Source: Bacteroidales bacterium
Lineage (GTDB): Bacteria > Bacteroidota > Bacteroidia > Bacteroidales > UBA932
Assembly: GCA_016303175.1 (NCBI GenBank)
Contig: JAEDMF010000023.1
Span: forward strand, 1 to 16,271
Direction of reading: 5' to 3'
Length of the DNA: 16,271 nt
Part shown: positions 14,333 through 16,271 of the stretch, one piece after another
Layout of the letters: every line of letters begins with the position of its first letter
Position numbering within the stretch: the first letter of the stretch is position 1
Position numbers and translations under genes: made by a program
The notes under the pieces: model-generated
Told to the model about the DNA's origin: nothing
Databases searched by the model: none
What the model saw: the letters and a program-made list of their open reading frames with translations, nothing else

Positions 14333-15298
14333 TTATTTCCTTCTGTTGAATCCTATGTTCCAGCCTATACCCACGCTGGCATTAAAAAAGGCCCACGGCA
14401 TACGGGCGGAAGCCTCCTTGTATGTCGTAAACTTATAGGCATCGCGGTTTTCATAATCAATCACAGCATCTGCCCAATTCTCAGGATTATACGCCGACTC
14501 CGCCTGATATGTCCTCTGCTTCAAGACGACACCCGGTGCACAGGCGGCATTGATGCCGATTTCGGCAGAAATGTAGAAACAGCGTCGGAATGTGTAGCAG
14601 AACTGACAGCTCAAGGCAGCCACAAAGGCCGTATTGTCAGAATAATAGATCGCGTTGCTCCCGGAATCAATCAGAAAGTCTTCTTTTTTGGTTTCCACCG
14701 AATAAGAAATATACTCAGGATAGGCCGAAGGCACAGCCCTGGAATACCTCCCGAAGCCACCTGTTGACAGCGCATACGAGCCCGCGCCTATGCCTAACCT
14801 GGCTCGAACGCTGCACATGCCGAAATCGTAGCGATATACGGAGCCGGCCATGGCGTAGCTGAGAGCCGCCGACATAACATTATAGTCAGAAGAATACCGA
14901 TACAAACCTCCATCAGCATAATTTCTCGCCCTTAGAAATGAGGTGGTACCGGAGAAGATTGCCTGGGAAGCAAGGCTGACGCAGAAGCCCCAATGAGGAC
15001 TCAAGAAGCAGCTGTAGCGCAACTGGCCGCAACTTCCGGCAAGGCTTGCAAATGCCTTCCTGCTATCCCCTCCGACAAGTATAGCCGACGTGGCCAGACC
15101 GCCCTGAAGGTCAATGGCATGCCCGTATGAATAGGCCAGTTCAAATGGAGCGTCCGTATCCTTTTCTTCGGAGGACTTTCCTTCGGAGGACTTTCCTTCG
15201 GAGAATTTTCCTTCGAAGGACTTTCCTTCGCCGGCATAAGCGGCCGAAGCCAGGCAGAGAGCCGACAAAACCAAAAGCAAACGAAAATGTGCGTTCAT
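14333..15298 (-). CDS. Predicted outer-membrane beta-barrel protein with N-terminal EGKSS repeats
   Basis: Exported protein of 321 residues from the ATG at 15298 (a TTG two codons upstream is less likely). The signal peptide NAHFRLLLVLSALCLASA ends near AYA. A hydrophilic stretch of four pentapeptides EGK(S/F)(F/S) and a degenerate fifth follows. The remainder alternates aromatic and small residues with repeated Tyr, Gly and Ser (LAYSYGHAIDLQGGLATSAI, VRARLGIGAGSYALSTGGF, CFYISAEIGINAAC, FFNASVGIGWNIGFN), as expected of 8 to 12 amphipathic strands. The terminal strand ends in GFNRRK rather than a C-terminal aromatic. No specific family is recognised. It is first in a two-gene operon with the lipoprotein and diverges from the aldose epimerase gene. 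Barrel topology is inferred from pattern only. Confidence 0.7.
   Translation of the reverse strand: MNAHFRLLLVLSALCLASAAYAGEGKSFEGKFSEGKSSEGKSSEEKDTDAPFELAYSYGHAIDLQGGLATSAILVGGDSRKAFASLAGSCGQLRYSCFLSPHWGFCVSLASQAIFSGTTSFLRARNYADGGLYRYSSDYNVMSAALSYAMAGSVYRYDFGMCSVRARLGIGAGSYALSTGGFGRYSRAVPSAYPEYISYSVETKKEDFLIDSGSNAIYYSDNTAFVAALSCQFCYTFRRCFYISAEIGINAACAPGVVLKQRTYQAESAYNPENWADAVIDYENRDAYKFTTYKEASARMPWAFFNASVGIGWNIGFNRRK
15155..15229. repeat. 15-bp tandem repeat, five units, in frame
   Basis: Four close copies of a 15-bp unit (plus strand about GGAGGACTTTCCTTC) occupy 15170-15184, 15185-15199, 15200-15214 and 15215-15229. A decayed copy lies at 15155-15169. On the minus strand each encodes EGKSS or a variant directly after the signal peptide of the beta-barrel protein. 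Because the unit is a multiple of three, copy-number change would lengthen or shorten the linker without a frameshift. Confidence 0.9.
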
Positions 15299-15316
15299 AA
15301 GCAAATTTCAACTCTG

Positions 15317-15324
15317 CAAATGTA
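15317..15324 (-). promoter_or_regulatory. Candidate -7 box of the beta-barrel/lipoprotein operon
   Basis: The minus strand reads TACATTTG, a full match to TAnnTTTG, 18 bp before the ATG at 15298. The predicted leader is only about 12 nt. No exact TTTG sits 19-23 bp upstream. The upstream TTG (15304) would fall at about the transcription start, which favours the ATG. Confidence 0.4.
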
Positions 15325-15390
15325 AACATTATTGCACATTTTATTTCATCTTTTGACACAAAAACAATACGGCAGGACGGGCATATTTCA

Positions 15391-15398
15391 TATATTTG
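15391..15398 (+). promoter_or_regulatory. Candidate -7 box of the aldose epimerase gene
   Basis: TATATTTG is a full match to TAnnTTTG, about 63 bp before the ATG at 15462. The only TTTG upstream (15352-15355) is 35 bp away, too far for the usual spacing. It shares the 163-bp divergent gap with the box at 15317-15324. Confidence 0.4.
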
Positions 15399-15461
15399 CG
15401 TTTGGATAAAAGGCTTTGCGCTAAAGAAGATTCTGTTGAACCCAAGCAAACATACACGACA

Positions 15462-16271
15462 ATGAAATATAGCACTACCTCTATTCTCCGCACGCTGGCT
15501 CTCGGAGCCTGGATAGCCTGTGCGGCAAGCGCCTGTACACAAAAAGCAGGCATCACCTGCGAGAGTTTCGGCACCCTATCGACCGGCGAGGAAGCAAAAG
15601 TCTGGCACCTGCGCAATAGCAAGGGGGCCACGATGGACTTGAGCGATTATGGTTGCAGAATAATCTCAATCAGTATGCCCGACAGGGACGGAAAGCTGGC
15701 AGATGTGGTTGTAGGATACGGGAAATTGGAGTCATTCGAAAAGGGAGACAGATTCATAGGACCCGTCATAGGGCGCTATGGCAACCGCATAGACCACGCC
15801 TCCTTCGTGCTGGATGGTGTACGCTATAACGTGGATGCCAACGAAAGTTTCGACGGAGAACCGGTACAATGCCACGGAGGGCGGCTCGGCTTTGACCGCT
15901 TCATCTGGGAAGGCGAGGCAATCACGGAACCAGGACGCGTAGGAGTGCGCTTTCATCGTCTGAGTCCTGACGGGGAACAAGGCTTTCCCGGCAATCTCAA
16001 CGCATACGTAAGCTATTGGCTCACAGACGACAACACCGTCAGGCTCGAATACGAAGCCACGACAGACAAGCCAACGGTGGTAAATCTATCAAACCACACT
16101 TACTTCAACCTGCGAGGCGGCAGCTCAAGCTATGTTATGGAGCATCTGCTTCAGGTGGAAGCCGATACTTGCATACGCAACAACAAGCATTTCTGCCCCG
16201 ACCTTGAACTTCCCGTGGAGGGCACACCCTTCGACTTCCGCGAACCGCACAGGGTGGATTACAGGATAGAC
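15462..16271 (+). CDS. galM: Aldose 1-epimerase (galactose mutarotase), lipoprotein, 3' end outside window
   Basis: Enzyme that interconverts alpha and beta anomers of galactose or glucose before uptake or catabolism. The 270 codons present start with a signal peptide (TTSILRTLALGAWIACAA) and a lipobox ASAC with Cys25, so the enzyme is exported rather than cytosolic. Family marks are RFIGPVIGRYGNRI (about 98-111), QCHGGRLGFDRFIWE with the first conserved His, SPDGEQGFPGNL, the NLSNHTYFNL motif with the second catalytic His, and VEGTPFDFREP near the cut. Typical length is 340-380 residues, so about 80-100 residues, including the catalytic Glu region, lie beyond the window. Extracytoplasmic mutarotases are common among Bacteroidota sugar-utilisation genes. 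There is no galactose operon in the visible neighbourhood, and the gene diverges from the beta-barrel operon. Confidence 0.93.
   Translation, partial: MKYSTTSILRTLALGAWIACAASACTQKAGITCESFGTLSTGEEAKVWHLRNSKGATMDLSDYGCRIISISMPDRDGKLADVVVGYGKLESFEKGDRFIGPVIGRYGNRIDHASFVLDGVRYNVDANESFDGEPVQCHGGRLGFDRFIWEGEAITEPGRVGVRFHRLSPDGEQGFPGNLNAYVSYWLTDDNTVRLEYEATTDKPTVVNLSNHTYFNLRGGSSSYVMEHLLQVEADTCIRNNKHFCPDLELPVEGTPFDFREPHRVDYRID

Overview
The window looks like a piece of a Bacteroidota chromosome, most likely from a gut Bacteroidales. It carries a SusC/RagA-type TonB receptor, a BACON-domain lipoprotein, a GH89 glycosidase and a DUF6377-type membrane regulator. Several genes are also preceded by a TAnnTTTG box, the -7 element used in this phylum. 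I cannot name the genus from the sequence. I see no rRNA, tRNA, CRISPR array, insertion sequence or phage gene. Thirteen protein-coding loci fill the window; the first and last are cut by its edges.

Left part (1-7303, all minus strand): a polysaccharide-utilisation-type operon and its probable regulator. In transcription order these are a frameshifted DUF6377-like sensor/regulator, a GH89 alpha-N-acetylglucosaminidase, a two-BACON surface lipoprotein whose start overlaps the GH89 stop (ATGA), and a SusC-like receptor running off the window edge. The likely job is binding, trimming and importing an alpha-GlcNAc-capped glycan such as mucin O-glycan or heparan-type chains. A SusD partner would be expected just outside the window.

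Middle part (7303-13732): single genes on alternating strands. They are a YiiX-like papain-fold lipoprotein, a large GNAT-type acyltransferase-like protein, a patatin-like phospholipase, a membrane protein fused to a peptide deformylase, a small GNAT acetyltransferase and a dihydroorotate-dehydrogenase-like flavoprotein. The fusion joins a full-length UPF0324/YeiH transporter-type domain to a C-terminal deformylase with all three catalytic motifs intact. The deformylase also carries an Ala/Pro-rich insert between motifs 2 and 3. I consider this the most unusual object here.

Right part (13783-16271): a minus-strand pair encoding a predicted outer-membrane beta-barrel protein, with an in-frame 15-bp tandem repeat after its signal peptide, and an unidentified lipoprotein. 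A lipoprotein aldose 1-epimerase is divergent from this pair and is cut by the window end. Promoter calls are pattern matches to the Bacteroidota consensus and are less certain than the genes.
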